From positions 181,001 through 245,000 of the forward strand of contig JBBBDQ010000446.1 in assembly GCA_037127315.1 (NCBI GenBank): a stretch of 64,000 bases of DNA, written 5' to 3'. The translations under genes were made by a program, and so were the position numbers. Below the pieces are notes generated by a model. It did not search any database. It was not told where the DNA came from and saw only the letters and a list, made by a program, of their open reading frames with translations. Positions 1 through 12,218 of this stretch are shown here, in pieces (the stretch's first letter is position 1; the number at the start of each line of letters is the position of its first letter). The DNA comes from Ascarosepion bandense (taxonomy: Eukaryota; Mollusca; Cephalopoda; Sepiida; Sepiidae).

Positions 1-1846
1 GATGAAATAAATACTAGTCTAAAATTAATAATAATTGCCAATGCTTCATCTAAGAAATTCAGACAACTTAAGACTATTACTACTTGGTGGAAAAGCAAGA
101 GAAATAAGATGAAAGATATACTAGTCAAAAATGAATAAGATTGCCAATGCTTCTTATAAGAAATTCAGACAACTTAAGAATATTAATATTTGATGGAAAA
201 GCAAGAGAAATAAGATGAGAGAAATCCTAGTCAAAAATGAATAATAATTGCCAATGCTTCATCTAAGAAATTCAGACAACTTAAGACTATTACTACTTGC
301 TGGAAAAGAAAGAGAAATAAGATGAAAGAAATACTAGTCAAAAATGAATAATACTTGCCAATGCTTCATCTAAGAAATTCAGACAACTTAAGACTACTAC
401 TACTTGGTGGAAAAGCAAGAGAAATAAGATGAAAAACATACTAGTCAAAAATGAATAATAATTGCCAATGATTCATCTAAGAAATTCCGACAACTTAAGA
501 CTATTACTACTTGGTGGAAAAGCAAGAGAAATAAGATGAAAAAATACTAGTAAAAATGAATAATAATTGCCAATGCTACATCTAAGAAATTCAGGCAACG
601 TAAGACTATTACTACTTGGTGGAAAAGCAAGAGAAATAAGATGAAAGAAATACTATTCAAAAATGAATAATAATTGCCAATGCTTCATCTAAGAAATTCA
701 GACAACTTAAGACTATTAATACTTGGTGGAAAAACAAGAGAAATAAGACGAAAGAAATACTAGTAAAAAATGAATAATAATTGCCTATGCTTCATCTAAG
801 AAATTCAGACAACTTAAGACTATTACTACTTGGTGGAAAAGCAACAGAAAGAAGATGAAAAAATACTAGTAAAAAATGAATAATAATTGCCAATGCTTCA
901 TCTAAGAAATTCAGGCAACGTAAGACTATTACTACTTGGTGGAAAAGCAAGAGAAATAAGATGAAAGAAATACTAGTCAAAAATGAATAATAATTGCCAA
1001 TGCTTCATCTAAGAAATTCAGACAACTTAAGACTATTAATACTTGGTGGAAAAACAAGAGAAATAAGATGAAAGAAATACTAGTCAAAAATGAATAATAA
1101 TTGCCAATGCTTCATCTAAGAAATTCAGACAACTTCAGACTATTACTACTTGGTGGAAAAGCAAGAGAAATAAGATGAAAAAATACTAGTAAAAAATGAA
1201 TAATAATTGCCAATGCTTCATCTAAGAAATTCCGACAACTTAAGACTCTTACTACTTGGTGGAAAAGCAAGAGAAATAAGATGAAAAAATACTAGTAAAA
1301 AATGAATAATAATTGCCAATGCTTCATCTAAGAAATTCAGGCAACGTAAGACTATTACTACTTGGTGGAAAAGCAAGAGAAATAAGATGAAAGAAATACT
1401 AGTAAAAAATGAATAATAATTTCCAATGCTTCATCTAAGAAATTCAGACAACTTAATACTATTACTACTTGGTGGAAAAGCAAGAGAAATAAGATGAAAA
1501 AAATACTCTTTAAAAATGAATAATAATTGCCAATGCTTTATCTAAGTAATTCAGACAACTTAAGACTATTACGACTTGGTGAAAAAGTAAGAGAAATAAG
1601 ATGAAAGAAATACAATTGAAAAATGTATAACAATTGACAATGCTTCATCTAAGAAATCCAGACAACTTAAGACGATTTCTACTTGGTGGAAAAGCAACCG
1701 AAATAAAATGAAGAAAATACCAGTCAAAAATGGATAATATTTGCCAATGATTCATCTTAGAAATTCAGACAACTTAAGACTATTACTACTTGGTGGAAAT
1801 GCAAGAGAAATAAAATGAAATAAATACTAGTCAAAAATGAATAACT
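1..1846. repeat. 107-bp satellite array, about 17 copies
   Basis: Head-to-tail repeat with a unit of about 107 bp. The marker TTGCCAATGC recurs at 35, 141, 248, 355 and so on. Copies are mostly over 90% alike by eye. A sub-variant marked GGCAACGTAAG appears near 591, 912 and 1338, that is, three and four units apart, which hints at early higher-order structure. The array runs off the left edge of the window. Short reading frames in it are by-products of the repeat and show no protein family. Confidence 0.93.
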
Positions 1847-1862
1847 TGGACCTTCTACTAAG

Positions 1863-1996
1863 TCAAAATTCTTAGCATCTGAAGACAGCAGGGGCCTACA
1901 ACGGCCGAAACCTCGTACAAATGGCAACAAGATTAGAACAATAGTGATGAATAATGTAAATACTGTAAATAATACCTAATCTCAGAAATATAATCA
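1863..1996 (-). repeat. Single relative of the 108-bp satellite monomer, with a hammerhead-like motif
   Basis: Read on the minus strand this matches the unit of the 7.0-8.1 kb array (same TTACAGTATTTACATTATTC block, then GTTGCCATTTGTACGA). It also carries sequence the array has lost. On the plus strand that extra part reads CTGAAGA (1879-1885), then a GGCC/GGCC hairpin, then GAAAC (GAAA at 1907-1910). This has the order of a hammerhead core but with extra bases before stem II, so it is probably degenerate. Confidence 0.6.
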
Positions 1997-2290
1997 AAGT
2001 GGTTTTATTTGTTTGATCTTCTTTAAAACTTTTTGATTTCATCGACAAAATTAATTTAGATTTAATAATTTATATCGTTCAGTCTTTTATTTTTTTATAA
2101 ATTTGGTGGTTTCCTGTTTCTTATTACTTGTAAAATAATTATAATACTCTTAGAGCTTAATTTTTTTAATGTATTTTCCTACTCATTTTCATCTGAATCT
2201 GTAATCACGTGAGTCGAAATCAAAATTTCTCTTGTTTGATTGTTGTTTTTGATTGTCTTTCATTTTATATTTGGTTATTAATTTGGTGCC
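1997..2290. other. AT-rich spacer, nothing recognised
   Basis: No coding potential, RNA motif or repeat match seen within the window. Confidence 0.4.
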
Positions 2291-2305
2291 TTTTTATATG
2301 CAAAG

Positions 2306-2306
<1 letters not shown>

Positions 2307-2338
<32 letters not shown>

Positions 2339-2424
2339 GTTACAACTGTTGATATCTATCTATATATCTCTTTACATTTTGTTGATAGCTATCTATTTCA
2401 TTATCCATCTTTGCATGTTTTCAA

Positions 2425-2485
<61 letters not shown>

Positions 2486-2515
2486 ATGTTTTCAGTATCT
2501 ATCTATCTATCTTTT
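2307..2515. repeat. (TATC)n microsatellite, interrupted
   Basis: Three blocks of TATC repeats separated by short unique bridges. The plus-strand reading frame rich in Ile-Tyr-Leu-Ser is simply the translated tetranucleotide and not a gene. Confidence 0.9.
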
Positions 2516-3000
2516 GTATTAATACCACCTATACACAGATACGCATAATATGTGTGCGTGTGCGTGTGTGTGTCTACATATATATGACGATATGTTTTGA
2601 TGAAATATAAAAGGCAACCGTTACCACATCTTTTGTTGTGAACAGAATCTACGTCTCTATATCGACTGTTAATTGTTTGAGCTTAGATGTCTCCCCAAAG
2701 AATATTTTGACGCATAGTAAAAAGAAATTCCTGATTCGCAGACCGTGTTTCTATACAGCCAGTGACTGCAATCGAAAATGGATTTGCTGCCATCGAATGG
2801 GATTTTCGTGGGCGTAGTTCAGACAAATCTCTCTTCAAATTTCTTTCAGGAATCTCACAAGATTGGTAATCAGATCATTATTTATTAACAGCTGAGAAAA
2901 TTAAGAAAAATACGAGCCAAAGACAGAGAGAAATCATTGAGAATCTTGACAGAATAGATAGGACATTTTGGCAAAAAAATCAAAAAGGGAATGTGAGTGA
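2516..3000. other. Spacer with no recognised feature
   Basis: A short (GT)n run near 2550-2572. Otherwise nothing with protein or RNA similarity that I can support. Confidence 0.35.
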
Positions 3001-3714
3001 AAAAAAAAAGAATGAAATGCGATGAAGAAAAGAAAGAGAAAAAAGGGAATTAAGAAAAATTAAAATAATTTGTTACAACTGAAAAACTTTCGCGAATGTA
3101 TAAAAAAGTGCTCTAAGCAAAGAAAGAAAAAGAGAAAAGAGAAAAAATAATAAAAGCATTGTGAGAAAAGAAAGAAAGAAAAAGAAAGAAAGAAAGAAAC
3201 GAAAGAAAGAAAGAAAACAGAAAGAAAGTAATAAAAAGAGTAGAAAATATACAAAAGATAAAAAGAAAGAAAAGATAAGACGAAAAATAGAAAATAAAAG
3301 AAAGAAAGAAAGAAAGAAAAAAGAAAGAAAGACAGAAACGAAGAAAGAAAGAGTGAAAAATTTACAAAAGACAAAAAAGAAAAAAGAACAAGAAAAAATA
3401 CAAAATAAAACAAGAAACAAAGAAACAAAGAACAAAAATATAAGTAGAAAAATGTACATAAGAGAGAAAGAAAGAAAGAAGGAACGAAAGAAAGAAAGAA
3501 AGAAAAGTAATGAGAAGAGTATATGAAATAAATAAAGAAAAAAAGAAAGGATCAATATAACAATATACATGAGAAAGAAAGAAGGAAAGATAAGTTTATG
3601 AGAAAAATATACAAAATAAATAAAGAAAAGATAAATAAAAATATATATATCAGAAAAAAAAGAAAGGGTAAAAAGAAAATATACGAAGAAAGAAAGAAAG
3701 AAAGAAAGAAAGGG
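3000..3714. repeat. AAAG/GAAA-rich simple repeat tract
   Basis: Purine-only low-complexity DNA built on AAAG with scattered substitutions. It borders the fold-back element on the left. Reading frames of Lys-Glu-Arg on one strand and Phe-Leu-Ser on the other are translations of the repeat. Confidence 0.92.
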
Positions 3715-4369
3715 TAAAATTTCGTTTGAAGTCCCGACGCTTTTCCTCTTCAAATTTATCCATAATAGCATTATCTCTGTGCAAATGTATATGCTGAACT
3801 CAAATCAACTGTTAGTTATTGAAGAAACTTCCCCCCCCTTTTTTTTTATCTAAATGTACATAAATAAGAAAACGAACTACATCTTGCACTTTTTCTCTCC
3901 CGTTACTCTCACGAAGTCATGCAATTAAATGCAGAATGACGTTCTACGTAGGCAACAAATTTCGGCCTATTTTTGCCCGATTTTTCTTCATTTACTGATA
4001 CTTCGGGCGATGTACTTCCGGTAATAAAAGTAATGCACTGTTGTATTTCTACGCTTGTTACTTTCATTACAGGAATTACATCGCCGGAAGTTTCAGTAAA
4101 AGAAAAAAAACGACAAAAATTCGACAGAAACGTCTGCCTAAGTAGAACGTCATTCTGCAGTTAATTACATGACTTCGTGAGAGTTACGGGAGAGAAAAAG
4201 TGCGAGATATTGTTCGTTTTTTTATGGACTTTCAAAGCAAAAAAGGTAAGTTTCTTCAATAACTAATTGTTGATTTGAGTTCAGCATATACATTTGCACA
4301 GAAATAATGCTATTTTGGATAAAGTTGAAGGGGGGAAAGCCTACGGCACCTAAAACGAAAATTTACCAA
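3715..4369. mobile_element. Fold-back (inverted-repeat) element
   Basis: Two imperfect inverted arms, about 3715-4033 and 4058-4369, around a short loop at 4034-4057. For example ATTATCTCTGTGCAAATG near 3770 is mirrored by CATTTGCACAGAAATAAT near 4290, and GACTTCGTGAGAG on the right mirrors CTCTCACGAAGTC on the left. No transposase is present, so it would be a non-autonomous fold-back or MITE-like element. Both outer ends run straight into AAAG repeats. A half copy lies at 33283-33600. Confidence 0.8.
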
Positions 4370-4383
4370 AGAAAGTAATAGGG

Positions 4384-4418
<35 letters not shown>

Positions 4419-5145
4419 ATAAGGACAAAAACATAAAGGGTCAAGAAACATAGAATGAAAGAAAGAAAGAGTAAAGAGAAAGACATACTAAAGAATGAAA
4501 GAAAGAACGAAAGGATAATTAGAAAAATGTACAAAAGAAAGAAGGAAAGAAAAAAAATGGAAAGTAGGAAAGGAGAAAGAAAAATATAATGAGGGGGAAA
4601 AATTAAATAAAAAAAGAAAAGAAAAATAGAGAAATATACATAACACAAAAAGAAAGAAAGAAAGAAAAACTAAGGAGAAAATATACGAATGAAAGAATGG
4701 GTAAGGAGAAAAAATAAATAAATAAAGAAAGAAAGAAAGCATAATGAGAAAATATACAAAAAAAGGAATGGGTAAGAGGATAAATGAAGAAAGAAAGAAA
4801 GAAAGAATAAGGAGAAAATATGCGAAAGAAAGAATTCGTAAGGAGAAAGAAAGAAAGAAAAAAAGAAAGAAAGCGTAAGGAGAAAATATACAAAAAAAGA
4901 ATGGGTAAGAAGATAAAAGAAAGAAAGAAAGAAAGAAAGAAAATATAAGGAGAAGATATACGAAAGAAAGAATTGGTAAGGAGAAAGAAAGAAAGAAAGA
5001 ACGAATCAAAGAAAGAAAGAAAGAAAGCGTAAGGAGAAAATATACAAAAAAAAAGAATGTGTCAGAAGATAAATGAAAAAAGAAAGAAAGAAAGAAAGAA
5101 AGAATGAAAAATACGGAGAAAATATACGAAAGAAAGAACTGGTAA

Positions 5146-5195
<50 letters not shown>

Positions 5196-5265
5196 GTAAT
5201 GAGAAAATATAAAGATCAAGAAAGAAAGATTAAAAGAAACAAAAAGGATAAAAGAAAGATAAACG
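4370..5265. repeat. AAAG/GAAA-rich simple repeat tract
   Basis: Same composition as the tract left of the fold-back element. A sub-pattern with GGAGAAAATATACGAAAGAA recurs about every 60-120 bp, so the tract has a loose higher-order period. All open frames here are repeat artefacts. Confidence 0.9.
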
Positions 5266-7015
5266 AATGAATGAAAGAAGCGCTATACTAAAGAATAGAA
5301 GATATAAAAGAATGAATAAAGAAAGTTGACGAATAAAAAGGAAAGAGATTTTAAAACTTTTTAAATAAATTAAGGAACTTAAAAGAAAAAAAAAACGAAG
5401 AAAATTGTCTGAAATAAAAATGATGATCGATTGACATCAAAATGATTTTTCTCGATTGAATGCGAAATATGTTTCCAAATGTAACAAAAGGTGAAAAGAG
5501 ATGGATGGAAAAATCGTAAAAAACAACATCTCATTCCACGGTCTAAAAAAAAAATGTCAGCACGATAAAAACCTTTACAAAACGAGACGAAAGAGTCAAA
5601 ATAAAATAAAATAAAAAATAAAGTAAAATCAGAAAAAAAATCAATATCCAATCTGAAGACATTGTACATTTATTGAGTTATGGTTCTATTGACTGATTTT
5701 TATCTATGTTATTTTTTTACGGGTTATCATCTTTTTGTGGGTAACTTAAAGTCGAAACATATATGTGGAATTGAAGTAGTAAGGATTCTTCTTTGTACGC
5801 GTAAATATTGCCTTAAGATATTTTGGAGAATAACAACGACTTTTCCATATAAAGTCCTACTGTTTAACCCATGGCTGGGGTAGGAGATTGGTCCAAAACT
5901 TTCCCAAAGTATTTTATCATGTTTTTAATTCCTAGCAGCTATACATGACGCCTTCGTCTACACCATAAAGCGTGAAAATGAACAATAATGAAATAAAAAC
6001 ACTGAAAATTTCGGAATAACTTCATTAAAGGAAGTGCCAGATGCCTTGCTGACTTCGCAGAATTTTGCTAGAAATAAAAATTGCTGAACTACTATGTAGT
6101 CTTAATGCCGACGAATGCTAGAGATTTTTTGTCAGACGAAAAGTGACATGAAGCAAAAGAGATTTGGGTCTAACGACAAGTGCTGTGAATAGCAACAAAA
6201 AACTACATATTGAGGAAAGAGCATTTAGAGAATAAAATACACTCAAGGCATATAAAAATATATGGTATTTTGTGCGAACGGATCACAGGACAAAAATTAA
6301 TTGAGATTAAAGATTAATATTAAAGCAAATAAAAACACAGCATACAGAGGCTAAGTCGGGATACTGAGCAATTTGTATGACTACCTCGTAAGCGTGATGG
6401 ATTTCTTTTTTCTATATTTTGTATGTGAGTATAAAACGGTGCGAATTCGGCAGAGGACGTGGAAATTTTGAAGCATCGACACCCTTTTCACACCCAGATA
6501 CCTTACATAGTCTAGGCCACGTAGCGTAATGCTAAGCCAACGAATAGGCATACGTATCCCTGAAGTTCTCCTTCCCGTTACACCCAGGAAGCGAGACTAG
6601 TACGTCGTACATTTTCGTATACTAAAACGAATTATCAAAACAAACTCTCTTCCGTTGATGTAGATTATGAAATGGGGTTGGAGTGTCAAGCGCTGAAGCC
6701 AGTGGTTGCAAAAAAAAAAAGAAACAACAACAAGTATCTGTAAAGAGTCATGACAGATAATCACCTTGTAAGATTCAGTTTGTTTATGATCCGTGTGAGT
6801 TTCATTCCTGAAATACGCGCCATGTGTTGTTGAATTATTGGGTCCAGATAATATTTGAATATTTGACAAAATCAATCTTCAACTTTCTTGAGATACAGAA
6901 CTGATGCCTTATTGGTTGCCGTGCAGTAGAGAAGGTTTTCCGTGTTCTTTTTATATTGTTGCTCGGAAATGTTTTGAAAAAAAAAACAAGATTAGTAAGC
7001 ATGATAGTAAAATAT
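5266..7015. other. Apparently unique AT-rich sequence
   Basis: Short frames (for example 5680-5883 and 6597-6875) show no recognisable domain, start context or codon signal. No tandem structure or match elsewhere in the window was found. Confidence 0.35.
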
Positions 7016-8100
7016 TTGTCTATATGTCTGAGATTGGGTAGTATTTACAGTATTAACATTATACGGATTATTGTCCTCATCTTTGTTGCCATTTATATGA
7101 CGTTTAATAATAGATCATTCTATTTGTCTTTATTTCTGAGATGAGGTAGTATTTACAGTATTTACATTATTCGGACTATTGTCCTCATCTTTGATGCCAT
7201 TTGTACGACGTTTAATAATAGATCATTCTATTTGTCTATATTTCTGAGATGAGGTAGTATTTACAGTATTCACATTATTCGGACTATTGTCCTCATCTTT
7301 GTTGCCATTTGTACGACGTTTAATAATAGATCATTCTATTTGTCTATATTTCTGAGATGAGGTAGTATTTACAGTATTTACATTATTCGGACTATTGTCC
7401 TCATCTTTGTTGCCATTTGTACGACGTTTAATAATAGATCATTCTATTTGTCTATATTTCTGAGATGAGGTAGTATTTACAGTATTTACATTATTCGGAC
7501 TATTGTCCTCATCTCTGTTGCCATTTGTACGTCGTCTAATAATAGATCATTCTATTTGTCTATATTTCTGAGATGAGGTAGTATTTACAGTATTTACATT
7601 ATTCGGACTATTGTCCTCATCTTTGTTGCCATTTGTACGACGTTTAATAATAGATCATTCTATTTGTCTATATTTCTGAGATGAGGTAGTATTTACAGTA
7701 TTTACATTATTCGGACTATTGTCCTCATCTCTGTTGCCATTTGTACGTCGTCTAATAATAGATCATTCTATTTGTCTATATTTCTGAGATGAGGTAGTAT
7801 TTACACTATTTATTTTATTCGGACTACTATCCTCATCTTTGTTGCCATTTGTACGTCGTCTAATAATAGATCATTCTATTTGTTTATATTTCTGAGATGA
7901 GGTAGTATTTACTGTATATACTTATTCGAACTATTGTCCTCATCTTTGTTGCCGTTTGCACGACTTTAAATAATAGATCATTCTATATGTCTATATTTCT
8001 GAGATGAGGTAGTATTTACAGTATTTACATTATTTGGACTATTGTCCTCATCTTTGTTGCCATTTGTACGACGTTTAATAATATATCATTCTCTTTGTCT
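7016..8100 (+). repeat. 108-bp satellite array, about 10 copies
   Basis: Unit of 108 bp, with GAGGTAGTATTTACAG recurring at 7143, 7249, 7357, 7465 and onward. The first and last units are the most diverged. Related single copies lie at 1863-1996 (minus) and 32785-32890 (plus). In those the segment after GTACGACGTTT continues with other sequence, so the array seems to have grown from one part of a dispersed repeat. Confidence 0.92.
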
Positions 8101-8194
8101 GTGAAAGTATTTGTAAAAGACACCGAGGTTTGTCACATTACTTCGGTGAGAAAGTGAATGCAGCTGACCGACCTGAACGGCATCTATTACACTG

Positions 8195-8512
8195 CAGCTT
8201 CTTATATCGAAAAACTCATCTTATTTATTGAATGACCCTCGTAGAAGTCCTTATACCGAAAAATTCACTTTATATATTGATTGTCCCGCGTAGAAGTCCT
8301 TATAGTGAAAAGTTCAGCTTATTTATTGAATGACCCTCGTAGAAGTCCTTATACCGAAAAATTCATCTTATTTATTGAATGACCCTTGTAGAAGTCCTTA
8401 TAGTGAAAAGTTCATCTTATTTATTGATTGACCCTCGTAGAAGTCTTATATCGAAAAATTCATCTTATTTATTGAATGACCCTCGTAGAAGTTCTTATAC
8501 CGAATGTTTGGT
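8195..8512. repeat. 49-bp minisatellite, about 6 copies
   Basis: GAAGTCCTTATA recurs at 8244, 8293, 8342, 8391, 8440 and 8488 (spacing 49, once 48). Each unit also holds TTATTTATTGAATGACCC. Confidence 0.9.
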
Positions 8513-8895
8513 CACCTCGGCGTGATGTAATGTTTAGAAAGTTTGTTCTGCTAGAACTCATTACAACTGAGTAGTGAGTTCGATTCTCTCCGGTTCCCCT
8601 AAATTTTCAGCCTTGTGCCACATCTAAGCAGCACTTAAAAAATTAACTGGGCACATCGACGTGGTGTACTGGTTAGCAAGCTTGTCTCGCTAGAACCTAT
8701 TACAACTGAGAAGTGAGTTTGATCCTCACTGGTTACCCCATACATTCAGCCTTTTGCCACATCTAAGCGGCGCTTGGGCACATCGACTTGGTGCAAGCTT
8801 GTCTCGCTAGAACCTATCATAACTGAGTAGTGAGTTTGATCCTCACTGGTTACCCCATGCTTTTGTCTTTGTACCACACCTAAACGGCGCCTAGA
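8511..8895 (+). mobile_element. tRNA-derived SINE-like units, tandem trimer
   Basis: Three head-to-tail units of about 125-140 bp. The middle one has an A-box-like GTGTACTGGTTAGCA and a B-box-like GAGTTTGATCCTCAC. The first has GAGTTCGATTCTCTCC, close to the tRNA T-loop consensus. Each ends with a GCCACATCTAAGCGGCGC-type tail. No poly-A or target duplication is evident. This is a different family from the abundant SINE at 15.2 kb and elsewhere. Confidence 0.72.
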
Positions 8896-10830
8896 AAATC
8901 AATACTGAAGAAAGGTAGGAAAGTTTCATTATATATTCAATTGTCTCAAAAATATAATTTGGTATAACTTAGCATTATCATAATTAAGTTGTAAGTTAAT
9001 CTAATTTATGACTGAATTTCTAACATGACTAGTTATGATTTACACATAGACTAATCTCTTCATCTTTGTTAATATTATTACAACTATTTAGTCGTTCTTG
9101 ATAACCTACAGAAAATTTTTAATTAAACACTTTATTTAATCTATGGGGTATATTATTCTCGTTTTGCTGACTATATCTTTTGAAATCTCTTTTATTTCAT
9201 ATTTACTACAGAAACGTTATGTCTCTCTCCGTTTCCACCGAGGGTAATTTTGCATTGCCATGATTAGGGATTAATCTCGTAATTAGTGTCACCAAAATCG
9301 TGAATGGTCACTTTAATTCATTAGGCCATTATCCAGTGGTACAGACCTGAGTTTAGAATCAGCGTATTTGCTTGGCTGTGAGGAAGCTCAGTAGCATAAA
9401 GACAAATACAAAACAGATCGTTGTTAATAAAAGCAAAGTTAATTGATTGCAAATCCTCAACAATAGCAGCATCAGAAATGAAAAGAATAGATGAATCCAT
9501 TCAAGCGTGACAATCTGTAACAGTTCTAGATGCAAGCAGGTTAGATTTAAGCTTACGACTACGATGTTCTCTGAAGGCATCTGTATCGTCAGGCACCCAA
9601 TGAAGGTCGGAGGTCAAAACGGACAAAATTTATGACAATAACAATCCACATTCAAATAACTGCAAAAACATCCACCTCCCGAAATTTATAGACAAACATT
9701 TGGAAGCATGATGGAAGTTTTTCCTTCACAATAAAATAAGCCACTTCAGAGTTTCATCACATTTAATTATGTTCTTTCTTGTCTTGAAGCCTGAAAGCTG
9801 TGGTCCTTATTTGTGTGTTAATAAAATTATAAGTTTGTGAATCTTTTGCCTACAGTTTTCTTGAATATATAATTTGCATAACTAAAAATTATATTTCGGC
9901 CAATTACAGCTGATCTTGGTCAACTACTCTACGAGATGTCTGTAATTTGTTTTAAGATACAATCTGCCTAGATGAATTGATCACGTATGTTTGTTGTAAA
10001 GTAGTTTTCGCAGTGAAGGTTGTAATTGTGTTATGTCGGTTGCTAATCGACTTAACGCACCCAAAATGTTAGGAACTTTGTAATCTTCTACTGAAGCTGA
10101 CTCTTTAGTATTCGGCTAACTGCCGACTAACATCAACTGCCTTAATCCAACTATGTCCAAACTTGAAGTAACTAGTATTTCTACTGAACTCCAATAGAAT
10201 TCTAAAGAACGTTTATTAATATAGAAAGAAAAGTCCATTATTTAAGGAATAGGTGTGTTTCACCGAAACAATATTGCATATGTTCCATCATTGTACATAA
10301 TTTGGCTACAATAAAATTTGTATTTTATATAAAAAATATTTTGTGAAAATTGAGATATAGATCTTGAAATGAGCACGAAATTTTTGTAAAGGTCCTGGGT
10401 GCTATTGATATAAACAATTTAAGATTTTGGTTCTAATAATGTTAGGAATGACTACAAGAGCACCCCCTGCTCCAATTTATAAACAAAAAACAGAAATGTA
10501 TGTAGGGATTTCTTCCTAAGCTAGTTCTTGGTTTTACTGGATTTGGTTTTGTTCTTCTGTGTCTTGATGCAAGAATGATGCGGTCGCTTGTCAACTAACG
10601 CCATTCTTAGTCTGTGAAACATCTACTCTATTACTGTTGCCTTGCTTACTATTTTTGAAGAACCATTTCTTTCCAGACAAGGTGGTACCACGACTAGTGC
10701 GCAAGGGTTACAGTGAGAGCTAATATTGGGTAAAGGGGGCATTTAAGAAAGGATACAAGACAAACTGAATTCAAGAAGATAGAAAATATCAATTGACGTT
10801 GCATTTAAATTTTTCAAGATTGTAGAACAA
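8896..10830. other. AT-rich sequence with no recognised gene
   Basis: No domain-bearing frame. The frame at 9359-9580 (minus) is Leu/Phe-rich and unsupported. No repeat shared with the rest of the window was noticed. Confidence 0.35.
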
Positions 10831-10834
10831 GTAA

Positions 10835-11640
10835 ACTGAGTGTATGCCAATTAACATTCGCAGCAATCATGAAATTAAATCTCTCTCGAATAACATCCTT
10901 AAACGCCTTGAAGACTACAAATATCTAGGATCACACATCAATAATTCTGAAAAAGACTTTGATATCAGAAAAGGCATAGCATGGACTTCTTGTAACAAAA
11001 TGTATGAGATCTGGAAATCCAATCTTGATCGTAAAATCAAAATCCAAGTTTTTCGCGCACTTATTGAACCAATCTTACTCTATGGATCTGAAACTTGGAC
11101 TCTTTCAGCAAAACAACAGCGCCGTTTAGATGGATGTTATACTCGTCTTCTCAGAAGAGTACTTATCTTTCATGGTGAAACCACCCAACTCTAGAAATGA
11201 TATATGGAGACCTACCAAGAGTATCAACCTTAGTTCAAAAGAGACGTGTCCAGTTTGCTGGGCATTGCGCACGTGTCACAGATGAACTTGTTTCCTCGTT
11301 TGTATTAGGGAGGCACCCATCATCACACAATCGATCTCGTAAGTTAACCTTTCCAGACAGGATACACAGAGATACATCTATCGCCAAGGAAGACCTTACA
11401 GGAGCTATGACAAATAGGGAATACTGGAAGGTTGTAGTGAGTTCTATATTTGTATTATGGAGGCACCCATCACCTCACAATCGATCTCGTAAGTTAACAT
11501 TTCGAGACAGGATACACAGAGATACATTTATCGCCAAGGAAAATCTTACAAGAACGATGAAAAATAGGGACTACTGGAAGGGTGTAGTGAGTTCAATCTC
11601 GGCCAAGACCGCAGGATGATGATGATGAGAACATATAAAC
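10835..11640 (+). pseudogene. 3' end of an RTE-like LINE, frameshifted, C-terminus duplicated
   Basis: The frame at 10844-11194 resembles the region after the catalytic core of RTE-type reverse transcriptases: YKYLGSHI, a segment ending KIQVFRALIEP, then ILLYGSETWTL and RRLDGCYTRLLRR. Stops follow at about 11194 and the reading resumes in another frame at 11197-11619 with YGDLPRVS, QFAGHCAR and a GRHPSSHNRSRKLTF block. That last block of about 45 residues occurs twice in tandem (ending REYWK and RDYWK). The element ends in a GATGATGATGA run typical of RTE tails. Upstream RT and endonuclease parts are missing, so this is a dead 5'-truncated copy. Confidence 0.82.
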
Positions 11641-11743
11641 GGAAAGGAGTTACACAGGTGGGAACTGCGAGAACGGAAACTGTCCGAGTAGAAGTAACTG
11701 TCACTTTTAACTATTTTAGCAGTAAAATAGATAAAACTACACT

Positions 11744-12215
11744 CAGTCAGTGAAGTGCCATACGTGATTTACGCTTTGGGCGATCATGTCTCAAAAATCT
11801 GTCCTATTATTTAACTCATAGCTGGAGGGAGATAGATTATATTAAATTATTATATTAACTAAAATTAGGGGAGATCAGTTTATTACTTTATAACAAAAGA
11901 AAACCTATCCCCCACATTATGCCCAGTAGAAGTTTTAATTGTGTTTCCAACTATTATATTCAATCAGTCAGTCAGTTAAGTGCCATACGTGATACACGCT
12001 TTAGGCGATCATGTCTCGAAAGAAATATGACTGACTGGGCAAAAGATTATCCCACAGCAGATTGCCATTACTTTCTGCGGTAGACTGGAACCTAATCTGT
12101 CCTATTATTTAACCCATAACTGGAGGGAAGAGACAGATAAATACCTTTCGCAAGGGTATCTGTGCATAATTGAATGCAAGGAACTGGAATTCGAACTCGG
12201 CTCCCTGATTTGTCT
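11744..12215 (-). mobile_element. tRNA-derived SINE (family A), dimer with linker
   Basis: On the minus strand a full unit (tRNA-like head with B-box GAGTTCGAATTCC-type sequence, body with CTACCGCAGAAAGTAATGG, tail near TCGCCTAAAGCGTGTATCAC) is followed by a linker and a second partial unit. The linker carries the GGGGGAT...ATCCCC inverted repeat seen in other copies at 15.2, 47.6, 48.9 and 49.7 kb. Conservation of the linker suggests the dimer itself was copied. Confidence 0.8.
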
Positions 12216-12218
12216 ATA

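Noticed and set aside
3060..5270. Long Lys-Glu-Arg and Phe-Leu-Ser frames on both strands
   Set aside because: Pure products of AAAG-type repeats; all frames stay open because the repeat has no stop codon.
7141..8010. TGAGGTAGTA in each 108-bp unit, which matches the 5' part of let-7 microRNA
   Set aside because: The match ends after 10 bases (followed by TTTACAG and not GGTTGTATAG) and no precursor hairpin of the right size is apparent; chance resemblance in a satellite.
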